NCBI GenBank assembly: GCA_003522105.1
Contig: DPGF01000018.1
Location: 1 to 5,306, forward strand
Direction: 5' to 3'
From: Oscillibacter sp.
GTDB taxonomy: Bacteria; Bacillota; Clostridia; Oscillospirales; Oscillospiraceae
Length of the DNA stretch: 5,306 bases
This document shows positions 1 through 4,565 of this stretch, piece after piece. Below the pieces are notes generated by a model. That model searched no databases and was not told the origin of the DNA. It saw only the letters and a program-made list of their open reading frames with translations. The position numbers were made by a program, and so were the translations under genes. Numbering within the stretch: position 1 is the stretch's first letter; every line of letters begins with the position of its first letter.

Positions 1-624
1 CTGCGCGCCGTGCGGCTGCGGCGGGCGGCAAGGCGCCGTTTGACCGGCGCGCTCGACGCGCTCTACTGCGCGCTTGCCGCGCTTCTCACCTTTCTCTTCG
101 CGCTGCGCGTCGGCGGGGGCGAGCTGCGGCTTTATATGCTCTTTGCCGCCCTGCTCGGCGCGGTGTGCTATTTTACCCTCTGCGCGCGGCTGCTACGCCC
201 GCTGTGGGACTTCTGGGCGGAGGTATTGTTCGCTGTTTTCCGTCTTTTTGCAGCCCCGCTGCGGCGGCTGCAAAAAGTTTATGGTAAACTTGCCAAACTT
301 TGCAAAAGATACTTTCTTTTTTCCAGAAACCGGCTTATAATAAAGTCGTATGAGCGCAGCGCCCGTTTTGCACTGCGCCGAACCCGGAAAAAGGAGGAAC
401 AGCGGCATGGCAGCACAGGTCAAAAAAGGGAGAAGGCACACCAGTTTTCTCACGGTGCTTGTCATCGCGATCCTGATTGCGCTCGTGGGGGTGCAGCTCA
501 TTCACCTCAGAGCGCAGATCGAATCGGCGCAGAATCAGCTCACGGCACTCAAGAGCGATCTCGACAGCGCCAAGCAGGCGAACGACGCGCTGGCCTCGGC
601 GCTCGAAAAGGCCGACGATCCTGA
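1..624 (+). CDS. yabQ: YabQ-family spore cortex biosynthesis protein, 5'-truncated
   Basis: Integral membrane protein required for spore cortex formation in Bacillus, made in the mother cell. The start lies outside the window; 207 residues are visible in frame 1. Visible residues about 17-58 show the family pattern: a hydrophobic helix (LDALYCALAALLTFLFAL), the turn GGGELRLY at 38-45, and a second helix ending LLGAVCYF. A third amphipathic or membrane stretch follows (about 61-86), then a basic tail (KLAKLCKRYFLF...RLIIK, to about 115). The product identity also rests on the divIC-like gene immediately downstream, matching the yabP-yabQ-divIC order of spore formers. Oddity: the frame does not stop after the basic tail but continues to TGA at 622-624, overlapping the next gene by 218 bases. 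Residues from about 116 on are low-complexity, very rich in R, H and S, and look like shadow translation of divIC. The functional protein may have ended near base 345-405 in relatives. Identity is fairly secure; the 3' end is doubtful. Confidence 0.8.
   Translation: MRAVRLRRAARRRLTGALDALYCALAALLTFLFALRVGGGELRLYMLFAALLGAVCYFTLCARLLRPLWDFWAEVLFAVFRLFAAPLRRLQKVYGKLAKLCKRYFLFSRNRLIIKSYERSARFALRRTRKKEEQRHGSTGQKREKAHQFSHGACHRDPDCARGGAAHSPQSADRIGAESAHGTQERSRQRQAGERRAGLGARKGRRS
244..277. repeat. 12-bp perfect inverted repeat inside yabQ
   Basis: CTTTTTGCAGCC (244-255) and GGCTGCAAAAAG (266-277) are perfect reverse complements around a 10-base spacer that can itself form a short CCG/CGG pairing. The T tract is in the left arm and the A tract in the right arm, so neither strand has a U tract after the stem as an intrinsic terminator would. 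It codes for residues of the third helix and basic region of YabQ. It may be an RNA structure affecting mRNA processing, or a chance product of the codons. Confidence 0.6.
313..341 (+). promoter_or_regulatory. possible sigma-A promoter for divIC
   Basis: A perfect -10 hexamer TATAAT is at 336-341 in a locally AT-rich stretch. At 17 bases spacing the -35 position reads TTTCTT (313-318), a poor match, and there is no TG extension. It would start transcription near 348, about 60 bases before the divIC start. An independent divIC promoter inside the sigma-E-controlled yab region would make biological sense because DivIC is needed in vegetative cells, but the weak -35 keeps this tentative. Confidence 0.25.
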
Positions 625-703
625 GTTTTTGCAGGAGCTTGCGCGCGATCAGCTCGGCTATGTCACGCCGGGCGAGAAGTCTTTCTACGATGTGAGCAAC
701 TAA
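407..703 (+). CDS. divIC: DivIC/FtsB-type septum formation initiator
   Basis: Small bitopic division protein; members of this family join FtsL and FtsQ/DivIB at the septum and help activate septal wall synthesis. The 98 residues have the full family layout: a short basic cytoplasmic N-terminus (KKGRR, 6-10), one membrane helix (about 13-33), an extracellular coiled coil (about 34-68, with Q, L, A and K spaced in heptads), and the conserved C-terminal segment DPEFLQELARDQLGYVTPGE (71-90), where family members usually carry a similar E-ARE-LGYV-PGE pattern. ATG 407 is chosen because AAGGAGG lies at 391-397, nine bases upstream; an in-frame ATG at 350 has no such site and would add 19 residues unlike the family. 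It follows yabQ, as in the yabP-yabQ-divIC cluster, and is closed by the terminator at 718-745. Start and family are secure; whether it is called divIC or ftsB is a naming choice based on context. Confidence 0.92.
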   Translation: MAAQVKKGRRHTSFLTVLVIAILIALVGVQLIHLRAQIESAQNQLTALKSDLDSAKQANDALASALEKADDPEFLQELARDQLGYVTPGEKSFYDVSN

Positions 704-717
704 GCGGCATCATCCTG

Positions 718-745
718 AAAAGCGCCCTGAGGGGCGCTTTTTTTC
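718..745 (+). terminator. intrinsic terminator after divIC
   Basis: AAAAGCGCCC (718-727) pairs with GGGCGCTTTT (732-741) around the four-base loop TGAG, followed by an uninterrupted run of seven T (738-744). It lies 15 bases after the divIC stop and ends the yabQ-divIC unit within the window. Confidence 0.93.
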
Positions 746-953
746 TGTGCGGGCAAAAAAAGGGCCGCGGGCGCAAACGGACTGCGGCTCAAACGGGTGG
801 GATATTGGAAAGCTTCCGATCCTTATGATACAAGCCCCGCGCGCAAACGTCAATGGGAGCTTTTGTCGCCTTCTGCCGCCTTTTGTCAATTCGCGTCGTG
901 CGCCCTACATTTTGTCAATATATACAAGAATACTCAATTCATATATCGTTCAT
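746..953. other. non-coding interval upstream of hpf with short repeats
   Basis: The gap between divIC and hpf (704-1051) has no convincing gene. The open frame from 797 into hpf encodes nothing resembling HPF before 1052. Composition shifts from GC-rich to AT-rich near 900. Visible elements are GCGCAAACG at 771 and 841, a 7-bp hairpin with a three-base loop (804-820), TTTTGTC at 861, 881 and 910 with the ten bases TTTTGTCAAT exact in the last two, and the promoters described separately. Confidence 0.6.
883..911 (+). promoter_or_regulatory. candidate upstream hpf promoter
   Basis: TTGTCA at 883-888 (five of six consensus bases) is followed after exactly 17 bases by TACATT at 906-911 (four of six). 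Initiation would be near 918, giving a leader of about 134 bases before hpf. It would be the distal member of a tandem pair with the stronger promoter at 954-982. No TG extension is present. Confidence 0.35.
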
Positions 954-982
954 TTGAAATTTTCGTTCATACGTGCTACAAT
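954..982 (+). promoter_or_regulatory. strong sigma-A promoter of hpf
   Basis: TTGAAA (954-959), a 17-base spacer and TACAAT (977-982), with the extended -10 dinucleotide TG at 974-975. Both hexamers match five of six consensus bases. Transcription should start near 989, about 63 bases before the hpf ATG. Two copies of CGTTCAT (947-953 and 964-970) sit just before the -35 and inside the spacer, 17 bases apart, and could be operator half-sites. In Bacillus the hpf gene is controlled by stress and stationary-phase sigma factors; I did not find a convincing sigma-H site here. Confidence 0.8.
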
Positions 983-988
983 ACAGAA

Positions 989-1025
989 AAGGAAAAAGAA
1001 GCTCCCGTCGGTCTTCTTTTTCTTT
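989..1025 (+). promoter_or_regulatory. stem-loop at the 5' end of the hpf leader
   Basis: GAAAAAGAAG (992-1001) is perfectly complementary to CTTCTTTTTC (1013-1022), with an 11-base loop (1002-1012); a G-U and two A-U pairs could extend it to 989/1025. It begins where the mRNA is predicted to start. The right arm is U-rich, but the stem has few G-C pairs and no separate U tract, so it is not a standard terminator. It could stabilise the 5' end or modulate translation; the ribosome binding site at 1037-1043 lies outside it. Confidence 0.55.
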
Positions 1026-1051
1026 CCTCACCAACGAAAGGAGCCAACACT

Positions 1052-1603
1052 ATGAAATTCACCTATACCTGCAAGAAGATCTCCCTGAACGATTCCGTCA
1101 AGGCCTATGCCGAGAAAAAAGTCGGCAAGCTGGAAAAGTTTTTCAAAGAGGAGCCCGAGGCTTCCGTGACCTTCTCTGTGGAAAAGAAGAACCGCTGTGT
1201 TGTCGAGATCACGCTTCGCGGCGCGAGCGGCCCCCTGTTCCGCGCGGTGTGTGAGGATCCTGACGGCGATATGCGCGGCGCGATCGACGAGGCCACGACC
1301 CAGATCGAGCGCAAGATCCGCAAGAACAAGACCCGCCTTGCCAAGAACCTGCGCGCCGAGGCGGTGCTCCCCGAGCTGCCCGAGGAATTCGAGGTGCACG
1401 AGGAGGGCGAGTTCGACATCGTGCGCACCAAGCGCTTCACCGTCAAGCCCATGGGCGTGGAGGAAGCCATCTTGCAGATGAACCTGCTCGGCCACAGCTT
1501 CTTTGTCTTCCGCAACACCGATGCGCTCGACGCGATCTGCGTCGTTTATCGCCGCAACAACGGCGGCTACGGCATCATCGAGACCGAGGACGACGAGGAG
1601 TAA
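1052..1603 (+). CDS. hpf: long-form ribosome hibernation promoting factor (HPF)
   Basis: Binds the 30S subunit in the mRNA/tRNA channel and, in the long form, dimerises 70S ribosomes into inactive 100S particles in stationary phase or starvation. The 183-residue length is typical of the long form. Residues 1-100 are the ribosome-binding domain: MKFTYTCKKISLNDSVKAYA, a K-rich first helix (21-32), then a second helix rich in basic residues (IDEATTQIERKIRKNKTRL, 78-96). An acidic proline-containing linker (about 103-122) leads to the C-terminal dimerisation domain (about 124-177), with RTKRFTVKPMGVEEAILQMN, LLGHSFFVF and VVYRRNNGGYGIIE matching the family. ATG 1052 has AAAGGAG at 1037-1043 with eight bases of spacing; the open frame upstream is not conserved-looking. 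It is a single-gene unit with a strong extended -10 promoter and its own terminator. Identity is very secure. Confidence 0.97.
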   Translation: MKFTYTCKKISLNDSVKAYAEKKVGKLEKFFKEEPEASVTFSVEKKNRCVVEITLRGASGPLFRAVCEDPDGDMRGAIDEATTQIERKIRKNKTRLAKNLRAEAVLPELPEEFEVHEEGEFDIVRTKRFTVKPMGVEEAILQMNLLGHSFFVFRNTDALDAICVVYRRNNGGYGIIETEDDEE

Positions 1604-1621
1604 GCCGCTGAAAGAGAATAC

Positions 1622-1655
1622 AAAAGGGGCGGGATCCAATTCCGCCCCTTTTTTT
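1622..1655 (+). terminator. intrinsic terminator after hpf
   Basis: AAAAGGGGCGG (1622-1632) pairs perfectly with CCGCCCCTTTT (1642-1652) around a nine-base loop; seven T in a row run from 1649 to 1655. It starts 18 bases after the hpf stop. Confidence 0.95.
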
Positions 1656-1668
1656 ATGCGCCGATTCG

Positions 1669-1677
1669 TGTTATACT
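1669..1677 (+). promoter_or_regulatory. extended -10 promoter of the alcohol dehydrogenase gene
   Basis: TGTTATACT: the TG extension (1669-1670) followed by TATACT (1672-1677, five of six consensus bases). The -35 position at 17-base spacing (1649-1654) falls in the T run of the hpf terminator and is not consensus, so the extended -10 would have to carry recognition. Initiation is expected near 1684, leaving a leader of about 28 bases that contains the ribosome binding site. Confidence 0.55.
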
Positions 1678-1711
1678 GAGTTTGTTATTCTGAGAAGAGG
1701 AGAATCGTTCC

Positions 1712-2911
1712 ATGAACTCGTTTGCCTGCCGCGCATTTCAGTGCTGCTTCGGCGCAGGTGCGCGCCTGCTCCCCTGGCGCACGCCGGAAGTCTATACGGG
1801 AGACGGGAGCCTTCTTCGCGTGGCGGACATTCTGCGTGAGAACAGCCTGCGCCGTCCCTTTGTCATCGCAAGCCGCCGCCAGTGCGCGGACGAGCACTTC
1901 CGCCGCTTGCAGGAGGTTCTGGATATGCAGGATATTCTGCTCTCCATCTTTTCCGCCGTTGAGCCGAACCCCTCGGTCGAAACGGTCGAAAAAATCGCCG
2001 AACAGTACCGCATCGACCGCTGCGACTGCTTCCTCGTCATCGGCGGCGGCTCGCCGATGGACGCGGCCAAGGCCGCCGCGGCGCTTCTTGTCCGGCCGAA
2101 CAGGAGCCTTTCCTCGCTCGCAGGACTTTTGAAGGTTCGCCGCCGCATCCCGCCATTCATCGCCGTCCCCACCACCGCCGGCACGGGATCGGAAACGACC
2201 ATCGCCGCCGTCATCACCGGACGCGACCACCGCAAATATGCGGTCTCCGACCTCTGCCTTATCCCGCGCTACGCGATCCTCGACCCCACGCTTTCCGCGG
2301 GGCTGCCGCCGCACATCACGGCGGAAACCGGCATGGACGCGCTGACGCACGCGGTAGAGGCGTATCTGAGCCGCTTTTACAACACCCGCAAGACCCGTGA
2401 GCAGGCCGAGCGCGCCGTTGTGACCATCTTTTCCCACCTTGAGCGCGCGTACCGCGACGGCGCTTCCCTCCCCGACCGCGCGGCCATGCTGCAAGCGTCG
2501 TTCGACGCGGGCGCGGCCTTCACGCGCGCGAGCGTCGGCAATGTGCACGCCATCGCGCACACGCTCGGCGGGCTGTACGGCACGGCCCACGGCCTTGCCA
2601 ATGCCGTGCTTCTGCCCATCGTGCTGGAGGATTACGGCGCCGCCGCCTATCCGCGCCTTGCCCGCCTTGCCCATCTCGTCGGCATTCAGGAAGCAAGCGC
2701 GGAAGCGTCCGCCAGGGCGTTTATCGCCGAGATCCGCGCGATGAACGCGCGCATGGGTATCCCCGACCACTTCGACTGCATTCGCAGCGAGGATATTTCC
2801 CTCATGGCATCGTGGGCCTGCCGGGAGGCCAATCCCGTCTACCCCGTCCCCGTCATCTACGATCAGGCGCGTTTTGCGCGCGTGATCGAGCGCTCCCGCG
2901 CGGAGCCGTGA
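1712..2911 (+). CDS. iron-containing alcohol dehydrogenase
   Basis: NAD(P)-dependent group III (metal) alcohol dehydrogenase, cytoplasmic; family members interconvert alcohols and aldehydes or ketones, here probably for fermentative redox balance. The 399 residues match the usual 380-400. The N-terminal dinucleotide domain shows GGGSPMDAAK (111-120) and PTTAGTGSETT (153-163). The metal ligands expected from FucO are present: D209 and H213 in TGMDALTHAVEAY, and H279 and H293 in HAIAHTLGG...TAHG; H283 is the other conserved histidine. The N-terminus (LLPWRTPEVYTGDGSL, 19-34) resembles, from memory, a clostridial subgroup with a PWREPE-type start. Residue 292 is Ala where PHG is usual in the family. 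Three cysteines (6, 11, 12) lie at the extreme N-terminus. ATG 1712 is supported by GAGGAG at 1697-1702, nine bases upstream. The gene stands between a terminator with its own promoter and pssA; no pathway partner is adjacent, so the substrate cannot be stated. Family very secure, substrate unknown. Confidence 0.93.
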   Translation: MNSFACRAFQCCFGAGARLLPWRTPEVYTGDGSLLRVADILRENSLRRPFVIASRRQCADEHFRRLQEVLDMQDILLSIFSAVEPNPSVETVEKIAEQYRIDRCDCFLVIGGGSPMDAAKAAAALLVRPNRSLSSLAGLLKVRRRIPPFIAVPTTAGTGSETTIAAVITGRDHRKYAVSDLCLIPRYAILDPTLSAGLPPHITAETGMDALTHAVEAYLSRFYNTRKTREQAERAVVTIFSHLERAYRDGASLPDRAAMLQASFDAGAAFTRASVGNVHAIAHTLGGLYGTAHGLANAVLLPIVLEDYGAAAYPRLARLAHLVGIQEASAEASARAFIAEIRAMNARMGIPDHFDCIRSEDISLMASWACREANPVYPVPVIYDQARFARVIERSRAEP

Positions 2912-2949
2912 CCTTGGCAGCATTTTTACTGTGCTTTTTCGCCGTTATC

Positions 2950-2958
2950 TGGTATCAT
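2950..2958 (+). promoter_or_regulatory. candidate extended -10 promoter of pssA
   Basis: TGGTATCAT combines the TG extension (2950-2951) with TATCAT (2953-2958, five of six). No good -35 is found at 16-18 bases. Predicted initiation near 2965 falls on or after the alternative TTG start of pssA (2963) and so favours the ATG at 2993. The 81-base gap after the dehydrogenase stop lacks a good terminator, so read-through from upstream is also possible. Confidence 0.45.
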
Positions 2959-2992
2959 AGCTTTGTATTCCAAAAAAGATCGGACGTTTTAT

Positions 2993-3616
2993 ATGATCGG
3001 AGTTTACGACTACACTGTCATCGCAACCTATCTCTCGCTGCTGCTGGGGCTTGCCGGCATTTATTCCGCCGCGCAGAACGCACCGCTTGCCGCCATGCTC
3101 TACCTGATGCTCGCGGGGCTGCTCGATGCCTTTGACGGGCGCATCGCCCGCACCAAGGCAAACCGCACAGACGCGGAAAAGCGCTTCGGCATTCAGATCG
3201 ACTCGCTCAATGACCTCGTCTGCTTCGGCGTGCTGCCCGCCGCCATCGGCTGGAGCACGGGCTGCAAGAACTTCTGGTTCATGGCCGCCATGTCGTTTTT
3301 TGCGCTCTGCGCGCTCATTCGCCTCGCCTACTTCAACGTGGCAGAGGAAGAGCGGCAGGGAAAAACCGCGGAAAACCGCAGCTGCTACCTTGGCGTGCCG
3401 GTCACGGCCTCCGCCCTTGCAGCGCCGCTTTTTTATCTTGCCGCGCAGTATTTCCGCCTGAACTGCGCAGCGGTCTATGCGCCGGGACTTTTTCTGCTCG
3501 GCGTGCTGTACATCACGCCCCTGCGCGTGAAAAAGCCGCACCTTGGCGGCATTCTTCTGCTCGCCGCGCTGGGGCTTGCCGAATTTGTCGCCCTCGTCTG
3601 CGTGCTGACACGATAG
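2993..3616 (+). CDS. pssA: CDP-diacylglycerol-serine O-phosphatidyltransferase
   Basis: Membrane enzyme that transfers the phosphatidyl group from CDP-diacylglycerol to L-serine, giving phosphatidylserine and CMP, the first step towards phosphatidylethanolamine. The 207 residues hold about six hydrophobic segments. The CDP-alcohol phosphotransferase motif is complete: D45-A-F-D48-G49-R-I-A52-R53, then G66-IQI-D70-SLN-D74. Twelve residues separate AR from G, four more than in the textbook motif; from memory this longer NRT..EK.FGIQIDSL form is typical of a clostridial subgroup. The N-terminus MIGVYDYTVIATYLSL also fits that subgroup and supports ATG 2993. A TTG at 2963 would add ten residues (YSKKDRTFY plus the start) and would lie at the predicted transcription start. 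No clear Shine-Dalgarno sequence precedes either start, unlike the other genes here. No decarboxylase gene (psd) is adjacent in the window. A different acceptor alcohol cannot be fully excluded, but serine is most likely. Confidence 0.88.
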   Translation: MIGVYDYTVIATYLSLLLGLAGIYSAAQNAPLAAMLYLMLAGLLDAFDGRIARTKANRTDAEKRFGIQIDSLNDLVCFGVLPAAIGWSTGCKNFWFMAAMSFFALCALIRLAYFNVAEEERQGKTAENRSCYLGVPVTASALAAPLFYLAAQYFRLNCAAVYAPGLFLLGVLYITPLRVKKPHLGGILLLAALGLAEFVALVCVLTR

Positions 3617-3627
3617 TCTGCCTTCCG

Positions 3628-3663
3628 CCGCCTGAAAGAGATCCTTTCAGGCGGTCTTTCTTT
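3628..3663 (+). terminator. intrinsic terminator after pssA
   Basis: CCGCCTGAAAG (3628-3638) and CTTTCAGGCGG (3644-3654) form a perfect 11-bp stem with a five-base loop, followed by TCTTTCTTT. The stem begins 12 bases after the pssA stop. The T tract is interrupted by C but adequate. Confidence 0.85.
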
Positions 3664-3686
3664 GTCCGGGATCACAGCGCACAGAA

Positions 3687-3725
3687 GAAAACGGCTGAGC
3701 GAAGAACGCTCAGCCGTTTTCTTTC
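3687..3725 (-). terminator. bidirectional terminator between pssA and the M23 peptidase gene
   Basis: GAAAACGGCTGAGCG (3687-3701) and CGCTCAGCCGTTTTC (3707-3721) form a perfect 15-bp stem with a five-base loop. T-rich sequence follows on both strands (TTTTCTTTC on +, TTTTCTTCT on -). On the - strand it starts two bases after the stop codon of the peptidase gene, so that is its main client; on the + strand it backs up the pssA terminator. Confidence 0.9.
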
Positions 3726-4452
3726 AGTTCAGAAACTCGTTCGGGTCGCAGGGCGCGCCGTCCTGCTTCACGGAAAAATGCAGGTGCGCCGGAACTGAGA
3801 TCTCCGCGATGGCGCTGCTGCCCACCGCGCCGATGACCTCGCCCGCGGAGACGTACTGCCCCTCGCTCACCCCCGGCGAGCTGCGAAGATTGGCATACGT
3901 CGTCTCAAAGCCGCCGTCATGCGCGATGGTCACAAGCGTGCCAAGCATGTCGTCCTCCCGCACGCTCGTCACCGTGCCGCTGCACGCGGCGAGCACCTGT
4001 GTGCCGACCTCGGCGGCGATGTCGATGCCGTCGTGCGTGCGCCAGTCGCCGAAGGTCTCGTTGTAGCGCAGTTCATCGACGGAAAACGCCGCGATCTCCT
4101 CCCCCACAAGCGGCGCGACCACGAGCCGCGGCGCATCGGGCGTCACCTCTTCGCTGCTCTCCATGACGGGGACGGTATCCTCCACGCCGGTCGCCTCGTC
4201 CATCACGGTGACATCCTCCTCCGGCTCCGCCGCCTGCTGCGGCAGCTTTGCCTCCGGCATGCGCGGCGCTTCCTCCCGCACGGGAAGCTCCTGCTGCGAG
4301 GAGACCTCCTCCGTCTCTGTGTCCGTCGTATTTTTCGGCAGCAGCGTCCAATAGCCCGCGACGGCCAGTGCCGTCACACCGAGGAACAGGGCTATGTATA
4401 AGCCCGTCCCGCCGAAAAAGTGCCGCTTTGCGCGGCCGTTCGATCCTGCCAT
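3724..4452 (-). CDS. spoIIQ: SpoIIQ-like membrane-anchored M23 (LytM) peptidase
   Basis: SpoIIQ is a forespore membrane protein that binds mother-cell SpoIIIAH across the intermembrane space during engulfment; M23 domains cleave peptidoglycan cross-bridges. The 242 residues show a short basic cytoplasmic start, one membrane helix (about 17-37), a long acidic, proline-containing linker (about 41-108) and an M23 domain (about 119-241). The zinc and catalytic residues are all there: H140 and D144 in THDGIDI, H178 in TIAHDGG, and H223 and H225 in HLHFSV. B. subtilis SpoIIQ lacks a complete zinc site, whereas clostridial SpoIIQ keeps it, so this one is probably catalytically competent. YNETFGDWRTHDGIDI (130-145) is the part that most resembles SpoIIQ. 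ATG at 4452-4450 is supported by GGAAAGG on the - strand (4467-4461), eight bases away. The gene has its own terminator and a strong upstream terminator separating it from gpmI. spoIID, a frequent neighbour, is not seen, so a general M23 peptidase remains possible. Confidence 0.8.
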   Translation of the reverse strand: MAGSNGRAKRHFFGGTGLYIALFLGVTALAVAGYWTLLPKNTTDTETEEVSSQQELPVREEAPRMPEAKLPQQAAEPEEDVTVMDEATGVEDTVPVMESSEEVTPDAPRLVVAPLVGEEIAAFSVDELRYNETFGDWRTHDGIDIAAEVGTQVLAACSGTVTSVREDDMLGTLVTIAHDGGFETTYANLRSSPGVSEGQYVSAGEVIGAVGSSAIAEISVPAHLHFSVKQDGAPCDPNEFLN

Positions 4453-4503
4453 GTTTTCATCCTTTCCGCCGCCTTGCGCGGCTTGCGCGAAGTTGAAAAG
4501 CCA

Positions 4504-4542
4504 AAAAAGCTCTGACGGTAGTTTGTACCGTCAGAGCTTTTT
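4504..4542 (-). terminator. intrinsic terminator after gpmI
   Basis: AAAAAGCTCTGACGGTA (4504-4520) and TACCGTCAGAGCTTTTT (4526-4542) are perfect 17-bp complements around the loop GTTTG. On the - strand the stem is followed by a run of six T (4508-4503). It starts 23 bases beyond the gpmI stop codon. The symmetry means it can also act on the + strand. Confidence 0.95.
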
Positions 4543-4548
4543 CTAAAC
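4519..4548 (-). promoter_or_regulatory. possible sigma-F-type promoter of the spoIIQ-like gene
   Basis: Read on the - strand, GTTTA (4548-4544) is followed after 15 bases by GTACAAACTA (4528-4519). From memory the sigma-F consensus is close to GYATA, 15 bases, GGNNANANTR; four of five -35 positions and all but one of the fixed -10 positions fit. spoIIQ is a known sigma-F target in Bacillus. The -10 lies in the loop and one arm of the gpmI terminator, whose sequence is constrained for another reason, so chance matching is a real risk. Confidence 0.25.
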
Positions 4549-4565
4549 ATGGCAAATGCGATTTT

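Noticed and set aside
805..829. TTGGAA and TATGAT as a promoter upstream of hpf
   Set aside because: The spacer is only 13 bases, too short for sigma-A.
797..1051. Open frame in phase with hpf that could give an 85-residue N-terminal extension
   Set aside because: HPF homologues begin MKFTYT-like at 1052, a strong ribosome binding site sits at 1037-1043, and the promoter, predicted start site and leader hairpin occupy this stretch.
1028..1639. Long - strand open frame opposite hpf
   Set aside because: It is the complement of a clear, conserved gene, covers its terminator, and encodes no recognisable domain; long antisense frames are expected in GC-rich DNA.
1685..2923. 412-codon - strand open frame opposite the alcohol dehydrogenase
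   Set aside because: Arginine- and glycine-rich shadow translation with no family motif; the + strand frame contains every motif of a known enzyme family.
2917..2939. Possible terminator after the alcohol dehydrogenase (AGCA...TGCT followed by T5)
   Set aside because: Only a four-base-pair stem with a nine-base loop, far weaker than the other terminators here.
2963..2992. TTG start for pssA
   Set aside because: No ribosome binding site, overlaps the predicted transcription start, and the family N-terminus MIGVYDYTV begins at the ATG 2993.
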